IMG/VR virus record: IMGVR_UViG_3300003892_000005
Span: 1-38,394 of that record
From: a virus
Direction: 5' to 3' (one strand)
DNA length: 38,394 nt
Each line of letters opens with the position of its first letter. Within the stretch, counting starts at the first letter, position 1. Below the pieces are notes generated by a model, which saw nothing but the letters and a program-made list of their open reading frames with translations, was not told where the DNA came from and ran no database searches. Positions 37,934 through 38,394 of the stretch are shown piece after piece. A program made the translations under genes and the position numbers.

Positions 37934-38394
37934 TCAACTACTTCCAGCATCATCAGTTGTGCTCGAGGTCGGGATCGCCGCTGGTTCAGATGCTGTCGCG
38001 ACCCCCACCTGGACCTGCTCGCCGCTCGAAAGGCGGACGTTGAGCACGAATTGCGCTCCCGCCGGCTTCTTTGTTTGAAACGCGAACGCATCTGGCATCG
38101 AGCGTTCGAGCAGCCACGCCGCAGCTTGCCACTGAACATAGCCGTTTTTGCACATGTTGTTCGCCGCACGCTCTATGACGGATAGCTGCCGCTCCACGAA
38201 TCGCGCTCTCCCTCGCTCAATCGCCGCCTCGAACTCCGGCCTTTTCATCCAGTACGTGACGGTCGACGACGCGACACCGAGCGCCGCGGCGGCGTAGCGG
38301 AGCGGCATGCCGGCGGCGACTTTCTCGGCGAGCGCTTCGACGAGTTCCGGCGTGCACTGTGACCGGCGCTTGAAGCGCGGAATCGTCTCCGTTA
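37934..38394 (-). CDS. terS: Terminase small subunit (5' end cut by window)
   Basis: At least 153 residues are in the window and the frame runs off the right edge. CTPELVEALAEKVAAGMP, then YAAAALGVASSTVTYWMKR is the DNA-binding helix-turn-helix of small terminases; a helical part (FVERQLSVIERAANN) and a strand-rich end follow. The internal ATG at 38308 would delete half of this domain, so it is not the start. Joining the ends gives GTG at base 10 of the window (minus strand) as start. It recognises phage DNA for packaging and hands it to TerL. Confidence 0.78.
   Translation of the reverse strand, partial: TETIPRFKRRSQCTPELVEALAEKVAAGMPLRYAAAALGVASSTVTYWMKRPEFEAAIERGRARFVERQLSVIERAANNMCKNGYVQWQAAAWLLERSMPDAFAFQTKKPAGAQFVLNVRLSSGEQVQVGVATASEPAAIPTSSTTDDAGSS

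Noticed and set aside
1-38394. Prophage or integrated element
   Set aside because: No integrase, attachment-site repeat, or flanking bacterial gene was seen on either side.
1-38394. tRNA or rRNA genes
   Set aside because: No cloverleaf with a T-loop consensus or rRNA segment was noticed by eye; the folded leader at 9191-9315 has no TTCGA-type T-loop in a tRNA context.

Overview
The window reads as most of the genome of a tailed bacteriophage with a podovirus-like (short-tailed) structural set, probably from an environmental sample. The signs are a gene-dense layout with many ATGA or TAATG stop/start overlaps, strong GGAGG ribosome binding sites, a complete packaging-capsid-adaptor-lysis order, and no integrase, transposase, rRNA or tRNA gene that I can recognise. 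The late genes are visibly GC-rich; the early genes are somewhat less so. No DNA or RNA polymerase is present, so replication and transcription probably depend on the host. I cannot name the host from the sequence.

Layout. Positions 1-521 are a non-coding control region with a 17-base palindrome and a near-consensus sigma-54 (-24/-12) promoter. From 522 to 10648 every gene is on the plus strand: small early proteins (a ribbon-helix-helix protein, membrane peptides, SH3/KOW-like and zinc-ribbon proteins), then a recombination block (Cas4/RecB-type nuclease, coiled-coil partner, RecT annealase), a PD-(D/E)XK-like resolvase candidate, a SNF2-type helicase fused to a DNA methyltransferase and, after a separate sigma-70-like promoter with a folded leader, a replication-initiator-like protein.

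The two transcription units converge at 10649-10858, where imperfect direct repeats lie. From the right edge down to 10859 every gene is on the minus strand, in order of transcription: small and large terminase, portal, scaffold, SU10-like major capsid protein, small virion proteins, a polyglycine fibre protein, a new-looking tryptophan/proline repeat protein, head-tail adaptor, beta-propeller nozzle-like protein, a GNAT acetyltransferase, three large internal-virion-type proteins (one of 1405 residues with a transglycosylase-like segment), then the lysis and accessory region.

The lysis and accessory region (10.9-15.7 kb) is the most unusual part. Besides a T4-type lysozyme, a holin candidate and a tiny proline-rich lipoprotein, it encodes three enzymes not expected in a lysis cassette: a lipoprotein with a complete trypsin-like triad, a secreted protein with an HELGH zinc-protease motif, and a clan GH-A-like glycosidase. 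I propose that these work together on the host envelope or on extracellular polymer, either at release or during infection. This is inference from motifs and position.

If the two window ends are joined, the truncated small-terminase frame stays open and gains a GTG start. The window may therefore be a complete, circularly permuted genome of about 38.4 kb.
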